NCBI GenBank assembly: GCA_021774335.1
Contig: JAJFJD010000039.1
Span: 1-64,000 of the forward strand
Direction: 5' to 3'
Source: Alphaproteobacteria bacterium
Lineage (GTDB): Bacteria > Pseudomonadota > Alphaproteobacteria > UBA8366
DNA length: 64,000 nt
Below are positions 6,971 through 15,679 of the stretch, piece by piece (within the stretch, counting starts at the first letter, position 1; every line of letters begins with the position of its first letter). The translations under genes and the position numbers were made by a program. The notes beneath the pieces were generated by a model that was not told the origin of the DNA, ran no database searches, and saw only the letters and a program-made list of their open reading frames with translations.

Positions 6971-8350
6971 TCATTCCAACGGTTTGAGATCCCCGAGCAT
7001 TGTCGGGATCAACTCGGAGACCGTCGGATGGATCGGCACGGCACGCTGAATCACCGTGTAGGGCGCGTCGGCGTACATGATATCGATCAGGGCATGGATC
7101 GCCTCGTCGCCGCCGATGCCCAGGATCGTTCCGCCCAGTATTCTATCGGTTTCCGCGTCGATCAGAACCTTCATGAAGCCCTGGGTCTCGCCGCGCTCGC
7201 GCGCCCGACCAACCCGCGCCATCATCATCTTGCCGACCAAAGCCTTGCGGCCCGATTCCCGGACCTGGGCTTCCGTCATGCCGACACGGCCTAAAGGCGG
7301 ATCGATAAACAGCCCGTAGGTCGTGATCCGGTCCGAGACCTTTCTCGGATCGTTGTCGAACATGTTGGCCGCGAGAATTTCATAGTCGTTGTAAGCCGTA
7401 TGCGTGAAAGCGCCCCGGCCGTTGACGTCGCCGATGGCCCAGATGCCCGGCACGTTGGTCTGAAGCCCATCATCGACGGTGATATAGCCGCGAGCGTCGG
7501 TTTCCACGCCGGCTGCATCCAATCCGAGGTCATCGGTATTCGGTTTGCGGCCAACGGCAAGCAGCACATGGCTGCCCACGATATCCTCGGCGCCGGGCTC
7601 GCAATCCGCGGTGACGACAATCTGTCCGTCGCGTTTCGCCAATCCGATGCAACTGGCGCTGAGACGAATGTCGATTCCGTCCTGGGTCAGGATTTCATGA
7701 ACCGTCGTGGAAACATCGTCATCCTCGCGGCCGATCAGCTTCGGCGCCATCTCGACCACGGTGACCCGGCTTCCGAAGCGGCGGTACATCTGGGCGAATT
7801 CCAGGCCGATGTAGCTGCCGCCGATGATGATGAGATGTTCGGGCAAAACGTCGACATCCATCATGCCGGTGTTGGTCAGGTAGTCGACGTCATTGATCCC
7901 GGGCATATCGGGAACGGTGGCGCGGCCGCCGACGTTGAGCACGATCTTATCGGCCTCCAGCCGTTCGCCGTTGACGCTAACCGCATTGGCGCTCTCCAGC
8001 CGGCCATGCCCCTCATATACGGTCAGGTTTTCCATCGACTTGAGCCAGTTCGTTACCCCATCGTTGGATTGTTTGACGATGGCATCTTTCCGCGCCTTGA
8101 CCTGTTTCATATCGACGGTGATGGACCCGTCGATGGTGACGCCAAAATCGCTCCCGCGCCGCGCCATATGCGCCGCCCGCGCACTCGCAACCAAGGCCTT
8201 GGTCGGGATGCAGCCGACATTGACGCAAGTGCCGCCGAACAGCTTGCGTTCGATGATCGCGGTTTTCATCCCTTCCCGAGTCATGCGTTGGGCCATGGAC
8301 GGTCCGGCCTGGCCGGTGCCGATGATGATCGCGTCGAATTTTTCAGTCAT
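6971..8350 (-). CDS. FAD-dependent pyridine nucleotide-disulfide oxidoreductase
   Basis: The 459-residue protein belongs to the dihydrolipoamide dehydrogenase/mercuric reductase family. Visible features are an N-terminal FAD-binding GTGQAG (11-16), the redox disulfide C42-V-N-V-G-C47, a second nucleotide-binding stretch 'IIIGGSYIGLEFA', an FAD motif 'GIWAIGDV' and the C-terminal H441-P-T-V-S-E446 acid/base pair supplied to the partner subunit. It lacks an N-terminal heavy-metal domain and C-terminal paired cysteines, so mercury reduction is unlikely, and there is no 2-oxoacid dehydrogenase neighbour. It reads divergently from the NicC-like hydroxylase 110 bp away. Start ATG 8350 is chosen because the fold begins there. 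Confidence 0.9.
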   Translation of the reverse strand: MTEKFDAIIIGTGQAGPSMAQRMTREGMKTAIIERKLFGGTCVNVGCIPTKALVASARAAHMARRGSDFGVTIDGSITVDMKQVKARKDAIVKQSNDGVTNWLKSMENLTVYEGHGRLESANAVSVNGERLEADKIVLNVGGRATVPDMPGINDVDYLTNTGMMDVDVLPEHLIIIGGSYIGLEFAQMYRRFGSRVTVVEMAPKLIGREDDDVSTTVHEILTQDGIDIRLSASCIGLAKRDGQIVVTADCEPGAEDIVGSHVLLAVGRKPNTDDLGLDAAGVETDARGYITVDDGLQTNVPGIWAIGDVNGRGAFTHTAYNDYEILAANMFDNDPRKVSDRITTYGLFIDPPLGRVGMTEAQVRESGRKALVGKMMMARVGRARERGETQGFMKVLIDAETDRILGGTILGIGGDEAIHALIDIMYADAPYTVIQRAVPIHPTVSELIPTMLGDLKPLE

Positions 8351-8460
8351 TTGCGCCTCCGTGAATGAATGCCGACAGTACAGTCTTATTCGGGCAGGCG
8401 CATTCAATTGGACGTTATCCAGGCGGCCGGTATACCGTCTCGGCAGGAAGATCACCGCCT

Positions 8461-9624
8461 ATGACAGGACACGCACTTTCGATCGCCATTGTCGGCGCCG
8501 GTATCGGCGGCCTTGCCGCGGCCGCGACATTGCGGCGCGTGGGGCACGACGTTCGCATTTATGAGCAAGCGCACGCCTTCGCCCGCATCGGTGCGGGAAT
8601 CCAGCAAAGCCCGAATTCGATCAAGGTGTTGCGGGCGCTCGGCCTGGAACCCCGATTAAGAAAACTCGCGTTCCAGCCGGATTCTTCGCTCAACCGGCAA
8701 TGGGATACCGGCGAGGTCACATGGGAGCGAATGCTCGGCGATACGGTCGAACAGAAATACGGCGCCCCCTACTTCTACATGCATCGGGGTGATCTGCATG
8801 CCGCCTTGGCGGACCTGGTGCCCGATGACATCGTGCATCGGAACCGCAAGCTTGTCGGCCTGGAGGAGACGGCGGATGGCGTTACGCTCGCATTCGCCGA
8901 CGGCAGCACCGCTGACGCCGGCATCGTCATCGGCGCGGACGGCGTGCATTCGGTGGTGCGGGAAATCCTCCTGGGCGCGGAGAGGCCGCGCTTCACTGGC
9001 CGTGTTGCCTACCGCACCACCTTTCCGGCGTCGTTGTTGGGCGATGCCGAGATCGACGACTGCGCCAAGTGGTGGGGCCCCGACCGGCATATCGTGATTT
9101 ACTACGTGAACCCGCAGCGCGACGAGATCTACTTCGTGACCAGCACGCCCGAGCCCGACTTCGAGGTGGAATCCTGGTCCGAAAAAGGCGACCTGGACGC
9201 GCTACGTTCCGCTTACAAGGATTTCCATCCGAAGGTACGCGCCGTTCTGGACGCCTGTCCCGATGTGCATAAATGGGCGCTGTTCGAGCGCGATCCTCTG
9301 CCGAAATGGGGCTCGAACCGGATGACCTTGCTTGGCGATGCCTGTCACCCGATGACGCCGTATATGGCGCAGGGCGCGTCCAGCGCCATCGAGGATGCCG
9401 CGATATTGTCACGATGTCTGGAGGGCGTTGCGGATACGGACGTTACATCCGCGCTGCAACGTTACGAAAATACCCGTAAGGATCGCACCGCGCGGATTCA
9501 GCAGGTTTCACGCCTCAATGACATGGAAAAAATCAAGGCCGAGATTGAAAGCGTCTATGGCTACGACGCCTGGTCGGCGCCGCTGTCGGATGCGTCGCCT
9601 TCAACCCCGATTACCGACGCGTAA
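8461..9624 (+). CDS. FAD-dependent aromatic hydroxylase, NicC/salicylate-hydroxylase-like
   Basis: This 387-residue class A flavoprotein monooxygenase has the three standard motifs: GAGIGG near the N-terminus, 'GADGVHS' in the middle and 'LLGDACHPMTPYMAQGA' near residue 290. The N-terminal third ('YEQA-x-AF-R-GAGI...HRGDLHA') strongly recalls 6-hydroxynicotinate 3-monooxygenase and related hydroxylases that act on hydroxylated ring acids. None of the other nicotinate genes (maleamate amidohydrolase, N-formylmaleamate deformylase, ring dioxygenase) is adjacent, so the substrate stays open. It is transcribed divergently from the disulfide oxidoreductase. The ATG at 8461 immediately precedes the dinucleotide-binding fold. 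Confidence 0.87.
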   Translation: MTGHALSIAIVGAGIGGLAAAATLRRVGHDVRIYEQAHAFARIGAGIQQSPNSIKVLRALGLEPRLRKLAFQPDSSLNRQWDTGEVTWERMLGDTVEQKYGAPYFYMHRGDLHAALADLVPDDIVHRNRKLVGLEETADGVTLAFADGSTADAGIVIGADGVHSVVREILLGAERPRFTGRVAYRTTFPASLLGDAEIDDCAKWWGPDRHIVIYYVNPQRDEIYFVTSTPEPDFEVESWSEKGDLDALRSAYKDFHPKVRAVLDACPDVHKWALFERDPLPKWGSNRMTLLGDACHPMTPYMAQGASSAIEDAAILSRCLEGVADTDVTSALQRYENTRKDRTARIQQVSRLNDMEKIKAEIESVYGYDAWSAPLSDASPSTPITDA

Positions 9625-9716
9625 ACCGCGAAACCGTCTCGGCGCCCATTCTGCGCATTGGGCCAATACCACCAGTGCGTCGGATACCCGCAGCAATATT
9701 GTGGTATTCACACCCC

Positions 9717-9890
9717 ATGGAGAATATCGATGTGTATAAGAGCGCTCACAATCTCATTCGTGAGTTCGGCAACGCTGCGTCTGTAGAGGCGGCGATGCGG
9801 TCCGACAGCATGTTGGATTGCAACGACCCACACGGCGCAGGACAATGGAATAAGGTGATGCAGGCCATCGACGTTTTGCAAGGCACATAG
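9717..9890 (+). CDS. Small helical protein, paralogue B (57 aa)
   Basis: A 57-residue protein closely related to the product of 6724-6915: both have ID-Y or LDIY starts, VEAAMRSD, ML-D and GQWNKVMQA. It is one of four members of the same small family in the window. The start ATG lines up with paralogue A. No membrane segment, signal peptide or catalytic signature is present, and a regulatory or protein-binding role is only a guess. A perfect 8-bp hairpin (9892-9911, loop GTCG) lies just past its stop codon. Confidence 0.72.
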   Translation: MENIDVYKSAHNLIREFGNAASVEAAMRSDSMLDCNDPHGAGQWNKVMQAIDVLQGT

Positions 9891-10276
9891 CGTCTTTACG
9901 TCGGTAAAGACCGTACTCTTCATCGTTCGAATCCGATCCGACCTACCCAATCTCACGCGGTCGCCCGCCCCCACCGGAACCCCGTAGAGTTCCGTTGCAA
10001 TGCAGGGGCGGGTTGTGCGCTAGGACGGGAGAGTCGCGTTTTGGCGGACTTCTGTCGACTGTCTAAGAGCACTAGACCCCCCGCACCAATGGTCCGAGCG
10101 GCCAAGAAGGTTAACGTTAGGAAGCTCGCCCAAATTAGGTAGATGTTGCATTGAGCGAAAAACAGTCTCCCTAACAAGGCGCTTTCCGGATTCGACCGGC
10201 GTTTAAAAGGGGATCGCTCGGTGTAAGATGACATTCGTCCTCGCCCACAGTGTCTAACCCTTTGGGATTACCCGAT
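9891..10276. other. Intergenic region with a short hairpin
   Basis: It begins with a perfect inverted repeat, GTCTTTAC/GTAAAGAC at 9892-9911, directly after the small gene. There is no T-run, so it is not a standard terminator. A weaker repeat GGAAC/GTTCC lies at 9976-9993. A 93-codon frame on the minus strand has no ribosome-binding site and low-complexity composition, and I do not accept it. The rest probably contains the promoter of the PLP lyase gene. Confidence 0.45.
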
Positions 10277-11428
10277 ATGGCTAATCGTAACGATCTGTCG
10301 CCTCGAAGCCTGCTCGCCCAGGCGATGCATTACATCGACAAAGAGACCGGCGCGGTCGTCCCGCCGATCCATACGTCGACCACCTATGCCCGGGACGCCG
10401 ATTACGAACTGACGGGGGATTATGTCTATTCGCGCTATGGCAATCCCACCGATACGCCGGTCGAGCGGCTTATCGCGCGGCTTGAGGACGGTGCGGAGGC
10501 CCGCTTGTTCGCCTCCGGACTGGCAGCCGCGACCGCGGTGTTCGAGACGTTATCGACCGGGGATCACGTCGTCGCGCCAAAGGTCATGTATCACGGCTTG
10601 CAGGACTGGCTCCGGCGGATCGTCGAGAAGCGCGCGGTGGAGGTCGATTTCGTCGATCCCCGCGATCTGGACGCGGTGTCCGCTGCGATGCGCCCGGGCC
10701 AGACCAAAATCCTCTGGGTCGAACCCGCCGCCAACCCGACCTGGGATGTAGTGGACGTTGCCGCGTGCGCCGAGATTGCCCATGCCGCCGGGGCCACGGT
10801 CGGGGTCGACAGTACGGTTGCGCCGCCGGTCACGACGCGGGCCTTGAGCCTCGGCGCGGATATCGTCTTCCATTCGGCGACGAAGTATCTAAACGGGCAT
10901 TCGGACGTGTTGGGCGGCGTTCTGATTACCAAGGCCGAGGACGCGTTTTGGGAGGATATCAAGGTGGTGCGCGCCAAGCTCGGCGCGGTCATGGGGCCGC
11001 ACGAGGTCTGGCTGCTGCTGCGCGGTATGCGCACGCTGTCGGTGCGGTTCGAGCGCCATTCCGAGAACGCGCTGCGCATCGCATCGCATTTTGAGGGCCA
11101 TCCGAAGATCGAGCGCGTGCTCTATCCCGGCCTGCCGTCACATCCGGGGCATGACATCGCGAAACGCCAGATGACGAACGGATACGGCGGCATGATGTCG
11201 ATCTGTGTCGTCGGCGGTGCGGACGAAGCCCGGAAAGTGGCGGCCACCTGCAACCTGTTCATCCCCGCCACATCGCTCGGCGGCGTCGAAAGCCTGATCG
11301 AGCACCGCGCCACAGTCGAAGGACCCCACAGTTTGGTGCCGAAAAACCTATTGCGCCTGTCCGTCGGCATTGAGGACGCTGATGATCTCATCGCCGATCT
11401 GGAACAAGCGCTGGAGCGGATGAATTAG
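10277..11428 (+). CDS. PLP-dependent trans-sulfuration-family lyase (cystathionine beta-lyase-like)
   Basis: The 383-residue enzyme belongs to the Cys/Met metabolism PLP family. The PLP lysine is K203 in 'HSATKYLNGHSD', and the phosphate-binding YSRYGNPT motif is at 51-58. Members include cystathionine beta-lyase, cystathionine gamma-synthase and methionine gamma-lyase. The 'PTWDVVDV' and 'IEHRATVEGP' stretches fit the beta-lyase side, but the exact reaction is not proven. There are no adjacent methionine biosynthesis genes. The ATG at 10277 gives the usual family length; GTG 10250 is a possible alternative. Neither start has a strong ribosome-binding site. Confidence 0.87.
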   Translation: MANRNDLSPRSLLAQAMHYIDKETGAVVPPIHTSTTYARDADYELTGDYVYSRYGNPTDTPVERLIARLEDGAEARLFASGLAAATAVFETLSTGDHVVAPKVMYHGLQDWLRRIVEKRAVEVDFVDPRDLDAVSAAMRPGQTKILWVEPAANPTWDVVDVAACAEIAHAAGATVGVDSTVAPPVTTRALSLGADIVFHSATKYLNGHSDVLGGVLITKAEDAFWEDIKVVRAKLGAVMGPHEVWLLLRGMRTLSVRFERHSENALRIASHFEGHPKIERVLYPGLPSHPGHDIAKRQMTNGYGGMMSICVVGGADEARKVAATCNLFIPATSLGGVESLIEHRATVEGPHSLVPKNLLRLSVGIEDADDLIADLEQALERMN

Positions 11429-11467
11429 GCGGTGGAGGCCGTACGCGTAGTCGCCTGCATTTCTCGA

Positions 11468-12610
11468 TCAGTTACGGTTTGCCGTCGATTTCGGTCGCTT
11501 ATCGTCGCCACGCACCATCGCCATAACACCGCGCCGCAACACCGGGTCCTTGTCCCTTAGACCTTCCGTGAGGATGGACATCAACAATGAACGGCCAGGA
11601 AGGCCTTTCGCATCGGTTTCGACGATCCAGTCTTGCCAATGGGGTAATCCCGCGGTTTTCGTAATCTCAAGCCGCTCTGCACTGCTGAACTCAATCCGTT
11701 TGAGGCCACGTGTGTCGAAAAGTTTCAGACTCTGTTCATTCTGTTTGCGATAGGCGGTCAGCATGGCGTTGTAGGCGATCGTTCGGCCGTCATCCAATAG
11801 TTTTTTGAACTTTTCCGGCAGCGATGCATAAGCGGCTTGGTTCACGATAACCGGACAATGGATCGCACCCAAAACCAGGTTGGACGTAAACCATTCTGCA
11901 ATATGATGGATCTTGTAGGCCTTGAAGGTGGATGTGTAAGGGAAAGCCGCGGCATCGATGTAACGCGATTGTAATGACGGATAGACACTCGTCGACGGCA
12001 GGCTTATAGGCACTGCACCCCACGTTCGCATCGCATGCCCCATCGCTCCGAGCGCCCGTATCTTCTTTCCTTTCAATCCGTCGATCGATTGCGGCGCATC
12101 TCCCATTCCCATGAGTTCGTAGCGCGGTAAGAGGGCTGCGAACTGATAGCGAACACCGGCGTCCGCCATCTCGGCGCGCACATCCGACCTCGCGTGATAG
12201 GTGTCGTAGACGCGGCGCTGCGTGGCTAGATCGTCGAACGGCAGAAACGGCAGGTCGAGGCCCGATACCGATGGCGTCCGTAAAGGATGATAGGCGTTAC
12301 AATAGTTCGCCATTTCAAACTCGCCGTCGCCGACCGCCTGCAAATTCTGTTTTGACCTGCCTAATACCTCACCGTAGGAGACGGAAATCGTAAACTTGCC
12401 GTCGGATTTACGGTCGACATATTTGGCGAGTGCATCAATGCCGCTGCTGAAGGCGCGCGGCTTGCCCCAAGTCGAGAATTTCCAATGGAACTCGCCGGGC
12501 GGTCCAGGGTTCGACCCGGTTGTCTGACACCCTACCAGAAGAGAAGCGGCAACCGCCGTCACGATGACGGTTGAAGCACTTCGCAGCGCGCGATTTCGGC
12601 AATACGACAT
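11468..12610 (-). CDS. TRAP-type (DctP-like) solute-binding lipoprotein
   Basis: The 380-residue protein has a lipoprotein signal ending in 'LLVGC' at about residue 28, then a DctP-family fold: 'WKFSTWGKPRAFSSGI', 'GKFTISVSYGEVLG', 'LPFLPFDDLATQRR', 'LKGKKIRALGAMGHAMRTWGAVPISLPSTSVY' and 'KAYKIHHIAEWF'. DctP proteins normally deliver organic acids to DctQM membrane subunits, but no dctQ or dctM gene lies nearby, so it is an orphan here. Lipid anchoring is unusual for DctP proteins in Gram-negative bacteria. The ATG at 12610 is preferred over a TTG at 12628 because it directly precedes the signal. Confidence 0.82.
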   Translation of the reverse strand: MSYCRNRALRSASTVIVTAVAASLLVGCQTTGSNPGPPGEFHWKFSTWGKPRAFSSGIDALAKYVDRKSDGKFTISVSYGEVLGRSKQNLQAVGDGEFEMANYCNAYHPLRTPSVSGLDLPFLPFDDLATQRRVYDTYHARSDVRAEMADAGVRYQFAALLPRYELMGMGDAPQSIDGLKGKKIRALGAMGHAMRTWGAVPISLPSTSVYPSLQSRYIDAAAFPYTSTFKAYKIHHIAEWFTSNLVLGAIHCPVIVNQAAYASLPEKFKKLLDDGRTIAYNAMLTAYRKQNEQSLKLFDTRGLKRIEFSSAERLEITKTAGLPHWQDWIVETDAKGLPGRSLLMSILTEGLRDKDPVLRRGVMAMVRGDDKRPKSTANRN

Positions 12611-12708
12611 AGTTCGACCCGGGTTCAACAGCCAGAGGGGGCTTGGATAATTGAACCCAGACTATCGCCCCGCAATCGAGGGTGGCAACCACGCAGGGTT
12701 TGCGGTGT

Positions 12709-13641
12709 TTAGCCGTCCGCGTATTTCCCGGTCAGTTGTGGCGTGTGGCGGCCCTCTCCGCCTTTCTCGGCATGCTCCAGCCGGCTCTCGCGCGACCAAG
12801 TGCGTTTAAGGTCGTCGCGCACCGAAAAACTCAGCTTGCCGAGCCCTTCGGTCTCCAGTTCCACTGTATCGCCGTCCATGAAGGAGCTGAGGCCGCGATG
12901 GTTGGTGCCCGTGGCCAGGATGTCGCCGGGCGCCAGCGGATGTATCGAGCTGATCCATTCGATACAGCGCGGAATCTTGTGCGCCATGTCGTCGGTGTTG
13001 AAGTTCTGCTTCAATTCGCCGTTCACCCAGAGCTTGATCTGCAGGTTCTGCGGATCCTCGATTTCGTCGGCGGTGACCAGAAAGGGGCCGATCGGCGCGA
13101 AGGTCTCGCGCGATTTCATTTGGAAGAAGGTGTTGTTGCTGGGCGGCAGGCCGCGCGCGGATCCGTCGATGAAATTGACATACCCGAAGATGTGATCCAT
13201 CGCGTCCGCTTCGCGCACGCTGTTGGCGGGCTTGCCGATGACGAGCGCGATTTCCGCTTCGCCTTCGAAGATGGTCGCCGGCACGTCGGGCAACACCATC
13301 GTGTCACCGTGCCCGATGACCGTGCTCGACGCCTTGTGGAAGGCATTGATCGGCGCGGGTTTATCGAGCGTGCCGTCCTCCATGTAGTTGACCGCCATGC
13401 AGTCGATATTGCCGGGCTTGGGCAACGGCGGCCGAATCCGGACATCCGCTACAGGCACGCCGTCGCTTTTCGCGGCGGCATCTTCAAGACGCGACCGATA
13501 AGCATCGAACCGCTCGATCAAACCAGAGATCAAATCATGGGGGCCGGTATGCGGGATATCCTGCACCGTCGCCGTCACGTCCACCACGTTGTCGCCCTTG
13601 AGCACGCCCAATTTGAAGTCGTCGAAATAGAGCAGTTTCAT
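12709..13641 (-). CDS. Fumarylacetoacetate hydrolase (FAH) family protein
   Basis: The 310-residue protein carries the FAH catalytic domain from about residue 75 on: 'NIDCMAVNY', 'FHKASSTVIGHGD', metal-ligand glutamates in FEGEAEIALVIG, 'YVNFIDGSARG', and the C-terminal 'HPLAPGDILATGTNHRG'. FAH proteins cleave or decarboxylate beta-diketo acids or hydrate dienoates in aromatic and sugar-acid breakdown. An AGAGGAGA site precedes the ATG at 13641. It is divergent from the Ldh-family gene at 13763, and the two may share a control region and pathway. A second FAH-family gene lies at 34159. Confidence 0.88.
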   Translation of the reverse strand: MKLLYFDDFKLGVLKGDNVVDVTATVQDIPHTGPHDLISGLIERFDAYRSRLEDAAAKSDGVPVADVRIRPPLPKPGNIDCMAVNYMEDGTLDKPAPINAFHKASSTVIGHGDTMVLPDVPATIFEGEAEIALVIGKPANSVREADAMDHIFGYVNFIDGSARGLPPSNNTFFQMKSRETFAPIGPFLVTADEIEDPQNLQIKLWVNGELKQNFNTDDMAHKIPRCIEWISSIHPLAPGDILATGTNHRGLSSFMDGDTVELETEGLGKLSFSVRDDLKRTWSRESRLEHAEKGGEGRHTPQLTGKYADG

Positions 13642-13762
13642 CCCTGTCTTCTCCTCTGAACCGTTTCTAATCGCAATCATATCACGTGGCACGATTTGCG
13701 TCGGCTCGCGCCTGCGCGCGATAGTTCCCTCATAACAAGCCATACAACTGGGAGGACACGAC

Positions 13763-14815
13763 ATGCCGAATATCACCCCTGAAAAGCTTCAAGCAACCGC
13801 CGCTATCCTTCTGGAATGCGCGGGCGCGAGTGCGGAAGAGGCAGAGATCGTGTCCCGGCACAGCATCGCCGCCAATCTGGCCGGTCATGACTCCCACGGC
13901 ATAATCAAGATTCCGACCTATATCGCCCGGATGGACGACGGCCATATCGTTCCCGGTGCGCCGTTCGAGATTACCCAGGAAACCAGCACGACGACCGTCA
14001 TCAACGGCAACTGGGGTTTCGGCTATGTCGTGTCCGAACGCGCGATGGAGATCACCATCGAAAAGGCGCGCGAGCATGGTGTCGCGGCGACGACGATCTT
14101 CCAGCAGGGCCATGTGGGACGCCTCACCGATTACCCGCTGATGGCGGCGGAGGCCGGGTTGATCAGTTGGATGACCGCCGATTCCGGACGTTCGCCGAAA
14201 TCGGTCGCGCCCTTCGGCGGCCGCGAGGCCCGGCTCGGCACCAATCCACTCTGCATCGCCGTCCCGTCAAACCTGGATGGTCCTTTCTTCATCGATTTCG
14301 CCACGTCGGCGGCGGCGGGCGGCAAGATCGAGGTCGCGGTGTCGCGCGGCGAAGAGATTCCCCTCGGCTGGATTCTCGACAAGGACGGCAACCCGACCAC
14401 GGATCCAAAGCAGTTCAAGGCCGGTGGCGTCGGGCTGCCGCTCGGCGGCGCGGAAGGCTACAAAGGATACGGCCTGTCGGCGATGATCGAGATCTTCTCG
14501 GGCATCCTAACAGGACTGGGATTCGGCGTGGAACCGACCGGCAAGCACAATGACGGCGTCTTCTTCGCCGCCTTCAATGTCGAGGCGTTCCGGCCGTTGG
14601 AAACCTTCAAACAGGAAGTCACCGAGTTCGCACACTATTTGAAGGACACGAAACTCGCCGACGGGTTCGACGAGATCCTCTATCCCGGCGAACTGGAGCA
14701 TCGAAGCATCCAGCGGAAATCGGCGGAAGGAATCTTTGTTGAAGACGGGACCATCGCCAAGCTGAACGGGCTCGCAGAGAAATACGGCGTCACGGACAAG
14801 ATCGACCTGAGCTGA
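13763..14815 (+). CDS. Ldh-family (malate/L-lactate type) NAD(P)-dependent dehydrogenase
   Basis: The 350-residue protein belongs to the YlbC/Mdh2/ComC family, distinct from classical lactate dehydrogenases. Features include 'ANLAGHDSHGIIKIPTYI' (conserved His in the DSHG motif), 'NWGFGYVVSERAM', 'GHVGRLTDYPLMAAEAGL', 'GTNPLCIAVPS', 'DFATSAAAGGKIEVA' and 'GYKGYGLSAMIEIFSGILTG'. Such enzymes reduce 2-oxoacids or oxidise 2-hydroxy acids (malate, lactate, ureidoglycolate, sulfolactate). A GGGAGGACACGAC site precedes the start. The LLM-class gene follows 30 bp downstream, so they likely form an operon. Confidence 0.9.
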   Translation: MPNITPEKLQATAAILLECAGASAEEAEIVSRHSIAANLAGHDSHGIIKIPTYIARMDDGHIVPGAPFEITQETSTTTVINGNWGFGYVVSERAMEITIEKAREHGVAATTIFQQGHVGRLTDYPLMAAEAGLISWMTADSGRSPKSVAPFGGREARLGTNPLCIAVPSNLDGPFFIDFATSAAAGGKIEVAVSRGEEIPLGWILDKDGNPTTDPKQFKAGGVGLPLGGAEGYKGYGLSAMIEIFSGILTGLGFGVEPTGKHNDGVFFAAFNVEAFRPLETFKQEVTEFAHYLKDTKLADGFDEILYPGELEHRSIQRKSAEGIFVEDGTIAKLNGLAEKYGVTDKIDLS

Positions 14816-14845
14816 CGCCGCGCAGGCCATAGAAGGACGATTACC

Positions 14846-15679
14846 ATGCGTATTGGTATCTCGCTGCCCGTCCGCGAGTTGCAGGACGATCTGGGCGCCC
14901 TGCGGGCGTTCGCCGAAGCGGCCGAGGATTTGGGCTTCACGCATCTGCGCGTACCCGATCAAGTGATTCGGCCGGGAACGGGACCGTTGGACGAACCGAT
15001 GACCGTGCTGAGCTATATTGCGGCCGTCACCAGCAAGATCGAACTGGTCCCGTCGGTGATCGTCCTCCCGGCACGGCCCACTGTCCTGATCGCCAAGCAG
15101 GCCGCGTCACTTGACCGCTTATCCGGCGGGCGCCTGCGTCTCGGCGTTGGTGTCGGTAAGTATCCTGAAGAATATCAAGCGCTTGGTGCCGATTTCCATA
15201 CACGCGGTGCGCGCTGCGAAGAGCAGATCGACCTGCTGCGCCGTCTCTGGACGGAAGAGACCGTCGACTTCAACGGGCGCTGGGATCAAGTCTCCGGAGT
15301 CGGCCTCGATCCCCGCCCGGTCCAACGGCCGATTCCGGTCTGGATCGGCGCCAGCGGCTTGCCGTTGCCGCGTGTCCGCCGACGGATCGGACGTCAGGCG
15401 GACGGCTGGTTCGTCCTCTGTTCGCCGGAGGAATTCCCGGGCTTGCGGGACGATATCTACGGCGCGGCAGAGTCCGCCGGCCGCAATGTCGCGGACATCG
15501 GAATGGAGGCTGGCGTGGCGGTTGTTGGCCCTCGCGAACATGAGTGGCAAAGCCGGGTCGAGGGCTGGTCGAAAATCGGCCTGACCCATATCTGCTTGCG
15601 CACGCTCGGCGGAGGTTTGGCTGCGGCGGATCACATCGTCCGCATGCGGCATGCGGCGGCCGAACTACCCGTTTCCTAA
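14846..15679 (+). CDS. LLM-class flavin-dependent oxidoreductase, second copy
   Basis: The 277-residue luciferase-like TIM-barrel protein has 'RIGISLPVRE', 'AEDLGFTHLRVPDQ', 'VPSVIVLPARPTVLIAKQAASLDRLSGGRLRLGVGVG' and 'PIPVWIGASG', the TIGR03619-type layout also seen at 5420. The cofactor (F420 or FMN) and substrate are unknown. It follows the Ldh-family gene by 30 bp with an AGAAGGACGATTACC site, so it is probably co-transcribed. Its last 15 bases overlap the 3' end of the convergent bicupin gene. Confidence 0.87.
   Translation: MRIGISLPVRELQDDLGALRAFAEAAEDLGFTHLRVPDQVIRPGTGPLDEPMTVLSYIAAVTSKIELVPSVIVLPARPTVLIAKQAASLDRLSGGRLRLGVGVGKYPEEYQALGADFHTRGARCEEQIDLLRRLWTEETVDFNGRWDQVSGVGLDPRPVQRPIPVWIGASGLPLPRVRRRIGRQADGWFVLCSPEEFPGLRDDIYGAAESAGRNVADIGMEAGVAVVGPREHEWQSRVEGWSKIGLTHICLRTLGGGLAAADHIVRMRHAAAELPVS

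Noticed and set aside
7400..8368. 322-codon plus-strand frame opposite the flavin disulfide oxidoreductase
   Set aside because: Antisense shadow of a clearly conserved enzyme; no ribosome-binding site.
642..9669. ATTGGGCCAATAC occurring near 643 and again near 9658
   Set aside because: Two copies of a short palindrome in unrelated contexts; no shared gene type or spacing to support a regulatory role.
9953..10234. 93-codon minus-strand frame in the gap before the PLP lyase
   Set aside because: No ribosome-binding site, biased composition and no protein pattern.
12682..13659. Long plus-strand open frame (325 codons) opposite the FAH gene
   Set aside because: It is an antisense shadow of the FAH-family gene on the minus strand; composition is Arg/His/Val-rich without any family pattern.
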